Assembly: GCF_034347405.1 (NCBI RefSeq)
Contig: NZ_CP133778.1
Span: 744,001 to 808,000 of the forward strand
Direction: 5' to 3'
DNA: 64,000 nucleotides
DNA from: Pseudomonas sp. CCC3.1
Lineage (GTDB): Bacteria; Pseudomonadota; Gammaproteobacteria; Pseudomonadales; Pseudomonadaceae
Shown: positions 1 through 7,395 of the stretch, in pieces
Layout of the letters: each line of letters starts with the position of its first letter
Position numbering within the stretch: position 1 is the first letter of the stretch
Notes under the pieces: generated by a model
What the model saw: only the letters and a program-made list of their open reading frames with translations
Database searches by the model: none
Told to the model about the DNA's origin: nothing
Position numbers and translations under genes: made by a program

Positions 1-39
1 CAACTTTCCCCTTCAAGCCCGGCCTGGCCGTGATCACTA

Positions 40-53
40 TTGATCCCGGTCAA
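40..53 (+). promoter_or_regulatory. Anr/FNR box of ccoM
   Basis: TTGATCCCGGTCAA fits the Anr/FNR consensus TTGAT-N4-ATCAA with one deviation. Its centre is 46.5. A plausible -10 (TAATCT) lies at 76-81, giving a transcription start near 88. The box is therefore centred at about -41.5, the position of a class-II FNR-activated promoter. It predicts induction of ccoM at low oxygen. Confidence 0.75.
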
Positions 54-119
54 GTTATGCGCCTGCGCGTCTGGTTAATCTAGCTTCAACACACAAACAG
101 ACACGCGCAGGAGGCCGTC

Positions 120-233
120 ATGTTTCTCGATAATGTGGTTATCGCCGGGGTAGTGACAGTCGGTCTCATGGTGTTGTTTTTCGCAGGCCTGGGCATTTTT
201 ATCTGGAAAGACTCCCAAAAGCGCAACAAGTAG
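120..233 (+). CDS. ccoM: cbb3-type cytochrome c oxidase small subunit CcoM
   Basis: This encodes a 37-residue single-span membrane protein: short polar N-terminus (MFLDN), one hydrophobic helix at about residues 6-29, and a basic C-terminal tail ending KDSQKRNK. Length, topology and the WKDS motif match CcoM, a small subunit described in the Pseudomonas stutzeri cbb3 oxidase that helps assembly or stability. A strong AGGAGG lies at 109-114, six bases before the ATG. The gene is monocistronic, with an Anr box upstream and a terminator downstream, and sits away from the ccoNOPQ operons. It is too short for most ORF callers. The family assignment is from recollection of the CcoM sequence; the reading frame and its signals are directly visible. 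Confidence 0.85.
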   Translation: MFLDNVVIAGVVTVGLMVLFFAGLGIFIWKDSQKRNK

Positions 234-273
234 CGCCGGGTCTTACTGGAACACGAGCACGCAAGGCATTTTG

Positions 274-299
274 GGCGACTTCGGTCGCCTATTTTTTTT
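274..299 (+). terminator. Rho-independent terminator of ccoM
   Basis: A GGCGAC-TTCG-GTCGCC hairpin with a stable UUCG tetraloop is followed by a run of eight T. It lies about 40 bp after the ccoM stop codon. Confidence 0.85.
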
Positions 300-343
300 G
301 CGCGTGTTTTTTGTGGTCGCAGAATGATTGACGATGTTTGCTT

Positions 344-430
344 TCTGTAGTCGCTGCCGCAGGCTGCGATGGGGGCGGGGCGCTTGAAGAGCCTTCAGCC
401 CTTATTGCAGTCTGCGGCAGCGACTACAGA
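344..430. repeat. REP-like inverted repeat, family A
   Basis: The arms TCTGTAGTCGCTGCCGCAG and its complement CTGCGGCAGCGACTACAGA flank about 50 bp. Related elements occur at 4178-4270 and, diverged, near 26004-26130. A solo half-site is at about 33023-33042. This is a typical intergenic palindrome of Pseudomonas genomes. Confidence 0.75.
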
Positions 431-441
431 TTTGGTGCATA

Positions 442-477
442 AAAAAAGGTACGACCCGTGAGGGCCGTACCTTTTTT
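442..477 (-). terminator. Terminator of the pit gene
   Basis: AAAAAAGGTACG pairs with CGTACCTTTTTT around a short GC-rich loop. The A and T tracts on both sides make it potentially bidirectional. It lies 12 bp beyond the pit stop codon. Confidence 0.8.
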
Positions 478-489
478 ATTCAGCTGTTA

Positions 490-1962
490 TCAGGCGAGGG
501 CGATAGAGGCCAGCCAGAACAGACCCGCAGACAGGGCGATGGTCGCAGGCAACGTCAGCACCCAAGCCATCAGGATGGTCTTGATGGTGTTGCCTTGCAG
601 GCCGCTTTTGTTGGCGACCATGGTACCCGCCACGCCCGAGGACAGGATGTGGGTCGTCGAGACCGGCAGCGCAAAGACGTTCGCCAGGCCAATGGCAATG
701 GTGGTGGTGATTTGAGCCGCCATGCCTTGGGCATAGGTCATGCCCTGTTTGCCGATCTTCTCGCCAATGGTTTTAACCACGCGCTTCCAGCCAACCATGG
801 TGCCCAGGCCCAGGGCCAGAGCGACCGCCAGAATCACCCAGAACGGTGCATATTCAGTGGTGGCGGTCAGGTCTTTGCGCAGTTTTTCAAGGTCCGCTTT
901 TTCACGGGCGTCGAGTACTGGCAATTTGCTGACTTTCTTCGCGGTGTCGTCCAGGCAAAGCAGGTAGCGACGAATCTCGATACGCTTTTCAGCCGACAGC
1001 GATTGGTAATTCGCAACACCTTTGAGCGAGCTGAGCAGCGCATCAATGGTTGGCTCGGTTTGTTGCGGGTTGCAGCTGAACTTGCCGGGCAGGTCGTCTT
1101 TCACGCTTTTGCCCAGTGCCAGGAATTCGCTCAGGCTGGCGTTGTTGCGCTGGTAGAACTGGCTCAAATGCAGGGTTGCATCGCGAGTCCGTTCGATCTG
1201 GTAGGTGGTGCTGTTGAGGTCCAGAACGAAGGCGCTCGGCACGATGCCGATCAGCACCAGCATGATCAGGCCAATGCCTTTCTGGCCGTCATTGGAGCCG
1301 TGAACGAAGCTCACGGTCATGGCGGAAATCACCAATACCAGACGGTTCCAGAACGGCGGATGCTTTTTGTCGTCCAGCTTGCGGCGCTGTTCGGGCGTCT
1401 TGTGCATTTTGGAATCAGGACGCCACCACTTCAGGGCGACCAGCATAAGGCCTGCGATCACGAAACCGGCGATCGGTGAGAACACCAGCGAAGCGCCGAT
1501 ATCAATAGCCTTTTGCCAGTTAACGCCTTCGCTCACCGGAATCCCGTTGATCAAGGCATTGGCCAGGCCGACACCGAGGATCGAGCCGATCAGGGTGTGC
1601 GAGCTGGAGGCTGGAATCCCGAAGTACCAGGTGCCCAGGTTCCAGGTGATGGCAGCTGCGAGCAACGAGAACACCATGGCCAGGCCATGTCCGGTGTTCA
1701 CATTGACCAGAAGCTCTACCGGCAGCAGGTGGACGATGGCGTATGCCACCCCGACCCCGCCCAGCAGAACGCCGAGAAAGTTGAACACACCAGAAAAGAA
1801 CACCGCCAGGTGAGGCGGCATGGCTTTGGTGTAGATGACAGTCGCTACCGCGTTCGCGGTGTCATGAAAGCCGTTGATGAACTCGAAGGCGAGAACAAAG
1901 GCTAGGGCGAAGAAGAGGCTGATAAGAACCCAGGCATCCAATCCGCTTAATAGATCGATCAT
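490..1962 (-). CDS. pitA: Low-affinity inorganic phosphate transporter, Pit family
   Basis: This 490-residue integral membrane protein belongs to the PiT/PHO4 family of H+-coupled metal-phosphate symporters. The family's repeated signature is visible: GFHDTANA at residues 31-38 in the first half, and the matching SFVHGSNDGQKG and LPVSTTH motifs in the second half. A soluble loop of roughly 150 residues sits mid-protein between the two membrane domains, as in E. coli PitA (499 aa). The start ATG (1962) gives a hydrophilic N-terminus running straight into the first helix. The gene stands alone with its own terminator and no PhoU-like partner. A pho box was not found upstream, in keeping with constitutive low-affinity uptake. 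Assignment to Pit is firm; the A suffix is by analogy. Confidence 0.9.
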   Translation of the reverse strand: MIDLLSGLDAWVLISLFFALAFVLAFEFINGFHDTANAVATVIYTKAMPPHLAVFFSGVFNFLGVLLGGVGVAYAIVHLLPVELLVNVNTGHGLAMVFSLLAAAITWNLGTWYFGIPASSSHTLIGSILGVGLANALINGIPVSEGVNWQKAIDIGASLVFSPIAGFVIAGLMLVALKWWRPDSKMHKTPEQRRKLDDKKHPPFWNRLVLVISAMTVSFVHGSNDGQKGIGLIMLVLIGIVPSAFVLDLNSTTYQIERTRDATLHLSQFYQRNNASLSEFLALGKSVKDDLPGKFSCNPQQTEPTIDALLSSLKGVANYQSLSAEKRIEIRRYLLCLDDTAKKVSKLPVLDAREKADLEKLRKDLTATTEYAPFWVILAVALALGLGTMVGWKRVVKTIGEKIGKQGMTYAQGMAAQITTTIAIGLANVFALPVSTTHILSSGVAGTMVANKSGLQGNTIKTILMAWVLTLPATIALSAGLFWLASIALA

Positions 1963-2306
1963 GAAGGTTTTCTGACACGGTCATAAAGGGGGCCGGATTA
2001 TGCCAGAAAACCCTGGTAATCGATGCACTAGCTGCTCGTTGGTAACATCTATAAATGAAAAAAGCGGTAAGACATGTCCATTTCTGGATGCCTTGATTCC
2101 TCTCTAACCCACTGATAACAAAGGCTATAGGCGTTCCAAGGGGGTGTAGTCGTAGCCTGATTTAAGCGTATGAAATTTCTGTAATCAGGTGGTCTGCCGA
2201 GGTTGCCGGGACCTTTGGCGAAGCGAACAGCAATAGCCGCTCATGCCAATGACGCGGGGTATGCCTGCGTAGCCGACAGTCTTTTCAGTGTTCTTGATTC
2301 AGAGGC
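1963..2306. other. Intergenic region upstream of pit
   Basis: This 344 bp stretch should carry the pit promoter and the 3' end of the small gene that follows. I see no coding frame, terminator, Pho box or repeat that I would defend. Confidence 0.4.
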
Positions 2307-2507
2307 TCACGGCTCTTCGGCCTTGAGTTCTTTTTCAATCTTTTGAATTTCTTGAGAAAAAGCCTGATCAAGCAGGCTGGCACGCTTGCGCCAAGGTTTA
2401 CGCTCGGGCTCCGGCTGAGCGGCGTAGGTGGTTACCTCACCGCCGTAAACATCCTTGTAACGTTGTTCCTGACGCTCAAGTTCTGCGCGCAGTTCGTCTT
2501 TCGTCAC
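2307..2507 (-). CDS. Small conserved hypothetical protein
   Basis: This is a 66-residue, highly charged cytoplasmic protein beginning (M)TKDELRAELERQEQ and ending KIEKELKAEEP, probably helical or coiled-coil at both ends with a Pro/Arg-rich centre. An upstream in-frame ATG at 2555 would give 82 residues, but I prefer the GTG at 2507. It has an AGGTAG ribosome-binding site seven bases upstream, and the residues before it look non-coding. I recall similar short proteins as conserved hypotheticals in Pseudomonas. No function is known to me, and the gene has no operon partner. Confidence 0.65.
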   Translation of the reverse strand: MTKDELRAELERQEQRYKDVYGGEVTTYAAQPEPERKPWRKRASLLDQAFSQEIQKIEKELKAEEP

Positions 2508-2713
2508 AGTGCTACCTAATTGAGTAGAAATTAAACCTGGTGAACCACTCTGCACGAGAGGTTGATTTATTTGACGTTCGAATTTGCTTTATGGGGATGC
2601 CAATAAGCAACGTCAAGGTTGAATAAACCACTCTGTGAGCGCCATCACGTCATTAATTAACACATGAGTGTCGCGGCAGTTAAGTGTTCACCCCAATGGG
2701 GGGCAAAGCAGGC

Positions 2714-2878
2714 TGCACTTGGAAGTTAATCTGCGCTGGCTATTGAACTCAATCGACAGACTGGATCCAAAATAGCAGAGTGCTGCCTGTGTGCATTAAA
2801 TTACTTGCGGGCCACAAGGGCTTGAGTAAGGCGCCTACTATCGCCGAAGCGCTTTGGGCGCGTCAACTTCCAAGTGCA
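2714..2878. repeat. 165-bp segment bounded by a perfect 14-bp inverted repeat
   Basis: TGCACTTGGAAGTT at 2714-2727 is exactly complementary to AACTTCCAAGTGCA at 2865-2878. No clear target-site duplication flanks it. The segment could be a small non-autonomous transposable element or the remains of an insertion sequence. A reading frame open on the + strand through the right arm does not resemble any protein I know. Confidence 0.45.
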
Positions 2879-3196
2879 CGTTTTGTTAAGTCTGTTCAGG
2901 TTAGCTAACAGAATGGGGCTCGCGTCAGATGTATTAATACAATGGTGGAGGTAATTGAATTGCCAAGTTATGCGCTGAACTGAGTCGGCTTAATTCATGA
3001 CGCATATAACGCAGATCGCTCCTATCAATGACTGTCTGTATGGTGTCGAGCAGGCTTACAGAGAGTGTTTAATAACACTTCGGATGCCAGTGTTGAACGC
3101 AGTTGCAAAAATACGCCAATTGAACATTACCCGCTATGTGGGAGCAGGGCGGTATTGTTACATCGCGTTGATGCCGATGTGATGTGCACCGAGATT

Positions 3197-3228
3197 GCGA
3201 TTATCGGCCATCGGTTCGATAATCGGCC
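3197..3228 (+). promoter_or_regulatory. PcaR-type operator pair upstream of pcaR
   Basis: GTTCGATAATCGGCC at 3214-3228 matches twelve consecutive bases of the 15-bp PcaR site I recall from the P. putida pcaIJ promoter (GTTCGATAATCGCAC). An inverted partner, GCGATTATCGGCC, lies at 3197-3209. It sits about 100 bp before the pcaR start, suggesting autoregulation. Confidence 0.65.
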
Positions 3229-3248
3229 GGTGTTGCAGCTGCATAGAT

Positions 3249-3265
3249 ACATTTCGTACAGAGCC
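3249..3265. repeat. Solo terminal repeat related to the element at 29074-29214
   Basis: ACATTTCGTACAGAGCC is the complement of the GGCTCTGTACGAAAT end of the element at 29074-29214. No second end was found within 150 bp, so this is an orphan end lying just downstream of the PcaR sites. Confidence 0.4.
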
Positions 3266-3330
3266 CGGCGTGTATGGCTGCCGGGGCGGGTGCGTAATAA
3301 CAATAAATAGAGAAGGCAGGGGGACTGGGT

Positions 3331-4173
3331 ATGAGTGATCAATTGCGCAATACGGTGACTGGCATCGCGCCACCGATTGTTGCGTCGCCTGCCAAACGCA
3401 TTCAGGCGTTTACCGGTGATCCTGATTTCATGGCGTCGCTGGCCCGCGGCCTGGCGGTGGTGCAAGCGTTCCAGGAGCGCAAGCGGCATTTGACCATTGC
3501 GCAGATCAGCCATCGCACTGAAATTCCTCGGGCAGCCGTGCGTCGCTGTTTGTACACGTTGATTAAGCTCGGTTATGCCACCACCGATGGCCGCACGTAT
3601 TCGTTATTGCCCAAAGTACTGACGCTGGGCCATGCCTACTTGTCATCGACGCCGCTGGCGGTTTCGGCTCAGCCCTATCTGGACCGCATGAGCGAGCAAT
3701 TGCACGAAGCGTGCAACATGGCGACCCTGGAAGGTGACGACATTCTGTACATCGCCCGTTCGGCGACCACTCAGCGTCTGATTTCGGTTGACCTGTCTGT
3801 GGGTGGGCGCTTGCCGGCGTACTGCACGTCGATGGGGCGCATTTTGTTGGCCGCGCTGGACGACGTGACCTTGAACGAGTACTTGGCCCATGCCGAGTTC
3901 CAGGCCAAAACCAGTCGCACGCTGCACACCCCCGAAGCATTGCTTGAATGCTTGCAGCAAGTGCGCGAGCAAGGCTGGTGCGTGGTCGATCAAGAGTTGG
4001 AACAAGGCCTGCGTTCTATTGCGGTGCCGGTGTATGACGCTTCGGGTCAGGTCTTGGCGGCCTTGAACGTCAGCACCCACGCCGGTCGAGTCACGCGGAC
4101 TGAGCTGGAGCAGCGCTTTTTGCCGATCATGCTCAACTCCAGCCGTGAACTGAGTGCGCAACTGTTTACTTGA
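3331..4173 (+). CDS. pcaR: Beta-ketoadipate pathway regulator PcaR (IclR family)
   Basis: This 280-residue IclR-family transcription factor has an N-terminal winged helix at about residues 30-92 (RGLAVVQAFQ, LTIAQISHRTEIPRAAVRRCLYTLIKLGYA). The C-terminal IclR effector-binding domain follows, with the family stretch GRLPAYCTSMGRILLAAL and the late segment GLRSIAVPVYDASGQVLAALN. PcaR activates pca genes in response to beta-ketoadipate. Identity is supported by its position directly upstream of pcaIJF and by PcaR-like sites ahead of both pcaR and pcaI. The start ATG has a GGGGG-rich ribosome site 8 to 12 bases upstream. The other IclR candidate, PobR/PcaU type, is less likely given the gene order. 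Confidence 0.92.
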   Translation: MSDQLRNTVTGIAPPIVASPAKRIQAFTGDPDFMASLARGLAVVQAFQERKRHLTIAQISHRTEIPRAAVRRCLYTLIKLGYATTDGRTYSLLPKVLTLGHAYLSSTPLAVSAQPYLDRMSEQLHEACNMATLEGDDILYIARSATTQRLISVDLSVGGRLPAYCTSMGRILLAALDDVTLNEYLAHAEFQAKTSRTLHTPEALLECLQQVREQGWCVVDQELEQGLRSIAVPVYDASGQVLAALNVSTHAGRVTRTELEQRFLPIMLNSSRELSAQLFT

Positions 4174-4177
4174 GCCT

Positions 4178-4270
4178 TGTAGCCGCTGCCACAGGCTACG
4201 CAGCGGCCTCGCTTTGAGATTAGCAACGAAGGTCCTGCGGCCCTTATCGCAGCCTTCGGCAGCGGCTACA
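4178..4270. repeat. REP-like inverted repeat, family A
   Basis: TGTAGCCGCTGCC and its partner GGCAGCGGCTACA enclose about 65 bp, including a TTATCGCAGCCTTC half-element. It lies directly after the pcaR stop and may insulate pcaR from pcaIJF. Confidence 0.7.
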
Positions 4271-4298
4271 GGGTTTCTGCATAGCCTGCTAACTATTC

Positions 4299-4332
4299 GT
4301 TCGATTACCGAACACATAGTCGATTATCGGAT
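4299..4332 (+). promoter_or_regulatory. PcaR-type operators upstream of pcaIJF
   Basis: Two sites lie in tandem: GTTCGATTACCGAAC (4299-4313) and AGTCGATTATCGGAT (4318-4332). Both share the CGATTAnCG core with the pcaR upstream sites and with the P. putida PcaR site as I recall it. They are about 100-135 bp before the pcaI start, consistent with inducer-dependent activation of the operon. Confidence 0.6.
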
Positions 4333-4433
4333 TGTTTGCGCTGGGGGTAGCGGCTTAACCTGCTGACAGTTCGGTGCCGCTCTGATGCACCGTTTTCTCT
4401 TCAGTGGCCAACAAGAAACGGGAGCTACCCCTC

Positions 4434-5291
4434 ATGGCAGAAATCATTTCGCTGCACGACGCCGTGAAACAGTTTGTGAACGATGGCGACACCGTCGCTC
4501 TCGAAGGTTTCACTCACTTGATTCCGACCGCAGCAGGTCATGAAATCATTCGTCAGGGCAAGAAAGACCTGACCCTGGTTCGCATGACACCTGACTTGAT
4601 CTACGACCAGTTGATCGGCGCCGGTTGTGCACGAAAGTTGATTTTCTCCTGGGGCGGCAACCCTGGCGTGGGTTCGCTGCACCGCTTGCGCGATGCCGTC
4701 GAAAAGCAGTGGCCGCAGCCGCTGGAAATCGAAGAACACAGTCACGCTGACCTGGCCAATGCCTACGTGGCGGGCGCCTCGGGCCTGCCATTCGCGGTAC
4801 TGCGTGCCTACGCTGGTTCTGACCTGCCGAAGGTTAACCCGTTGATCAAAACCGTTACCTGTCCTTTTACTGGCGAAGTGCTGGCGGCTGTGCCTGCGGT
4901 ACGCCCGGATGTGACTGTGATTCATGCGCAAAAGGCTGATCGTAAAGGCAACGTGCTGCTGTGGGGCATTCTGGGCGTGCAAAAAGAAGCCGCCTTGGCG
5001 GCCAAGCGCTGCATCGTGACCGTTGAAGAAATCGTGGATGACCTGCAAGCACCGATGAATGCCTGCGTGCTGCCGACCTGGGCTTTGAGCGCCGTGTGCC
5101 ACGTACCGGGCGGTGCGCATCCGTCCTACGCTCATGGTTACACCGAGCGTGATAACCGTTTCTATCAGGCGTGGGATCCGATTGCCCGCGACCGCGAGAC
5201 CTTTACTGCCTGGATCAATGAATACATCCACGGCACTGCAAATTTCAGCGAGTTCCAGGCCAAGCTGGCCCGCGCTTCGGAGGCAAAATAA
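4434..5291 (+). CDS. pcaI: 3-oxoadipate CoA-transferase subunit A (CatI/glutaconate-transferase type)
   Basis: This 285-residue alpha subunit of the enzyme moves CoA from succinyl-CoA to 3-oxoadipate, giving 3-oxoadipyl-CoA in the cytoplasm. Features include the N-terminal DGDTVALEGFTHLIPTAAGH region, LIFSWGGNPGVGSLHR and VIHAQKADRKGNV. It belongs to the longer CatI-like family (P. knackmussii CatI) and to the P. aeruginosa PA0226-type proteins, not to the roughly 231-residue PcaI of P. putida. An upstream in-frame ATG at 4404 exists, but the ATG at 4434 follows a GGGAGC ribosome site and begins where the family begins. Its stop overlaps the next start (TAATG), implying translational coupling. 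Confidence 0.9.
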   Translation: MAEIISLHDAVKQFVNDGDTVALEGFTHLIPTAAGHEIIRQGKKDLTLVRMTPDLIYDQLIGAGCARKLIFSWGGNPGVGSLHRLRDAVEKQWPQPLEIEEHSHADLANAYVAGASGLPFAVLRAYAGSDLPKVNPLIKTVTCPFTGEVLAAVPAVRPDVTVIHAQKADRKGNVLLWGILGVQKEAALAAKRCIVTVEEIVDDLQAPMNACVLPTWALSAVCHVPGGAHPSYAHGYTERDNRFYQAWDPIARDRETFTAWINEYIHGTANFSEFQAKLARASEAK

Positions 5292-6070
5292 TGGCTTACT
5301 CCACCAACGAAATGATGACCGTTGCTGCCGCCCGTCGTTTGAAAAACGGTTCGGTGTGTTTTGTCGGCATCGGCCTGCCGTCCAAAGCCGCCAACCTGGC
5401 GCGCCTGACCTCGTCCCCGGATGTGGTGTTGATCTACGAATCGGGCCCGATTGGTGCCAAGCCCAATGTGTTGCCGCTGTCGATTGGTGATGGCGAACTG
5501 GCTGAAACCGCGGACACCGTGGTCTCCACCAGCGAAATCTTTCGCTACTGGTTGCAAGGTGGTCGGGTCGATGTTGGCTTCCTGGGTGCTGCTCAGGTGG
5601 ACCGTTTCGGCAATATCAACACCACTGTGGTCGGTGATTACCATCATCCAAAAGTCCGCCTGCCGGGTGCAGGTGGCGCGCCAGAGATCGCCGGGTCAGC
5701 TAAAAGCGTGCTGATTATCCTCAAGCAATCGGCGCGTTCGTTCGTCGACAAACTCGACTTTATTACCTCGGTTGGCCATGGCGAAGGCGGCGACTCGCGC
5801 AAGCGTCTGGGGCTGCCGGGCGCTGGGCCAGTGGGCATCATCACTGACCTGTGCACCATGGAACCTGAAGCGCAAACCAACGAATTTGTGGTCACCGCCT
5901 TGCACCCTGGCGTTACCCGCGAGCAAGTCGTTGCAGCGACTGGCTGGGCCATTCGTTTTGCCGATAACGTCGAACAGACCGCTGAGCCGACCGACGTCGA
6001 ACTGACTGCCTTGCGTGATCTGGAGGCCCGCACCGCGCTGGCCCATGGTCAGGCACCAGGAGAAGCGTGA
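5291..6070 (+). CDS. pcaJ: 3-oxoadipate CoA-transferase subunit B (CatJ type)
   Basis: This 259-residue beta subunit is the partner of the upstream alpha subunit. The likely catalytic glutamate is in VVLIYESGPIG (Glu50), which aligns with the active-site Glu of glutaconate CoA-transferase beta subunits, the residue that forms the covalent glutamyl-CoA thioester. A glycine-rich LPGAGGAPEIAGSAK stretch follows near residues 122-136. The start overlaps the pcaI stop by one base, and its own stop TGA overlaps the pcaF ATG (TGATG). The three genes therefore form a tightly coupled unit. Confidence 0.9.
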   Translation: MAYSTNEMMTVAAARRLKNGSVCFVGIGLPSKAANLARLTSSPDVVLIYESGPIGAKPNVLPLSIGDGELAETADTVVSTSEIFRYWLQGGRVDVGFLGAAQVDRFGNINTTVVGDYHHPKVRLPGAGGAPEIAGSAKSVLIILKQSARSFVDKLDFITSVGHGEGGDSRKRLGLPGAGPVGIITDLCTMEPEAQTNEFVVTALHPGVTREQVVAATGWAIRFADNVEQTAEPTDVELTALRDLEARTALAHGQAPGEA

Positions 6071-7272
6071 TGCGTGAAGTGTTTATCTGTGACGCCATTC
6101 GCACTCCGATTGGCCGCTTTGGCGGTGGTTTGGCGGCGGTGCGTGCCGATGACCTGGCCGCCATTCCGATCAAGGCGCTGATGGCGCGTAACCCTGATGT
6201 GAAGTGGGACGAAGTCGACGAAGTGTTTTTCGGCTGCGCCAACCAGGCGGGCGAAGACAACCGTAACGTCGCGCGCATGGCCGCATTGCTGGCCGGGCTG
6301 CCGGATACCATTCCCGGGGTGACCCTCAATCGTCTTTGTGCTTCGGGCATGGACGCCATTGGTACGGCGTTCCGTGCGATCGCCAGTGGCGAAATGGAAC
6401 TGGCGATTGCCGGTGGTGTTGAGTCGATGTCGCGTGCCCCGTTCGTGATGGGCAAAGCCGACGCGGCGTTCTCACGCAACATGAAGCTGGAAGACACCAC
6501 CATTGGCTGGCGTTTTATTAACCCGTTGATGAAGGCCCAATACGGCGTCGATGCGATGCCGCAAACCGCCGACAACGTGGCCGATGACTACAAGATTTCT
6601 CGCGCCGACCAAGACGCCTTTGCCCTGCGTAGCCAGCAGCGCACAGCGGCCGCTCAGGCGGCGGGCTACTTTGCTGAAGAGATCGTTGCGGTGCGTATCG
6701 CCCATAAAAAAGGCGAAACCGTGGTTGAGCATGATGAACATCCGCGTGCGGACACCAGTCTCGACACCCTGAGCAAGCTCAAGCCGGTCAATGGCCCGGA
6801 CAAAACGGTCACCGCTGGCAATGCGTCGGGGGTGAATGACGGTGCAGCGGCGCTGATTCTGGCCTCTGCCGAGGCGGTCAAACGCCACGGTTTGACTGCC
6901 CGTGCTCGGGTGTTGGGCATGGCCAGCGCCGGTGTTGCCCCACGCGTGATGGGCATTGGCCCGGTGCCAGCAGTGCGCAAGCTGGTCGAACGTCTGGGGC
7001 TGGCGGTCAGCGACTTTGACGTGATCGAACTCAATGAGGCATTTGCCAGCCAAGGTTTGGCGGTATTGCGCGAACTGGGGCTGGCGGACGACGCGCCACA
7101 GGTCAACCCCAATGGCGGCGCGATAGCACTGGGGCATCCGCTGGGCATGAGCGGGGCACGCTTGGTGATGACTGCGTTGCATCAGTTGGAAAAAACCGGC
7201 GGCAAAAAAGGCTTGGCAACCATGTGCGTGGGTGTCGGTCAGGGGCTGGCGTTAGCGATTGAACGGGTCTGA
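6070..7272 (+). CDS. pcaF: Beta-ketoadipyl-CoA thiolase
   Basis: This 400-residue thiolase cleaves 3-oxoadipyl-CoA with CoA to succinyl-CoA plus acetyl-CoA, the last step of the pathway. The acyl-accepting cysteine lies in VTLNRLCASGMDAIG (about Cys90). The C-terminal NPNGGAIALGHPLGMSGAR carries the catalytic His, and GLATMCVGVGQGLA the second Cys. The length equals that of P. putida PcaF and the sequence is very close to it as I recall. A GTG three bases upstream is in frame, but the ATG at 6070 overlaps the pcaJ stop and gives the family N-terminus MREVFICDAIRTPIGRF. Confidence 0.95.
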   Translation: MREVFICDAIRTPIGRFGGGLAAVRADDLAAIPIKALMARNPDVKWDEVDEVFFGCANQAGEDNRNVARMAALLAGLPDTIPGVTLNRLCASGMDAIGTAFRAIASGEMELAIAGGVESMSRAPFVMGKADAAFSRNMKLEDTTIGWRFINPLMKAQYGVDAMPQTADNVADDYKISRADQDAFALRSQQRTAAAQAAGYFAEEIVAVRIAHKKGETVVEHDEHPRADTSLDTLSKLKPVNGPDKTVTAGNASGVNDGAAALILASAEAVKRHGLTARARVLGMASAGVAPRVMGIGPVPAVRKLVERLGLAVSDFDVIELNEAFASQGLAVLRELGLADDAPQVNPNGGAIALGHPLGMSGARLVMTALHQLEKTGGKKGLATMCVGVGQGLALAIERV

Positions 7273-7395
7273 TCGCTGACGATGGCCGCAACATCGGGCG
7301 ATTGATGATTCAATCGTCCGGCTCTTAGTGGTTGCAGTGTTACTTGTTACAAGCTATGTCTAAAAGTAACTAACCCAGATGAGTCTAAAAAAATC

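Noticed and set aside
2761..2910. Open + strand frame across the right arm of the 165-bp inverted-repeat unit
   Set aside because: No convincing start or ribosome site, and no resemblance to a transposase or other protein; not enough to call a gene.
2997..3310. Two short overlapping + strand frames upstream of pcaR
   Set aside because: They overlap the PcaR-like operators and the orphan repeat end, with no ribosome site; non-coding regulatory DNA is the simpler reading.
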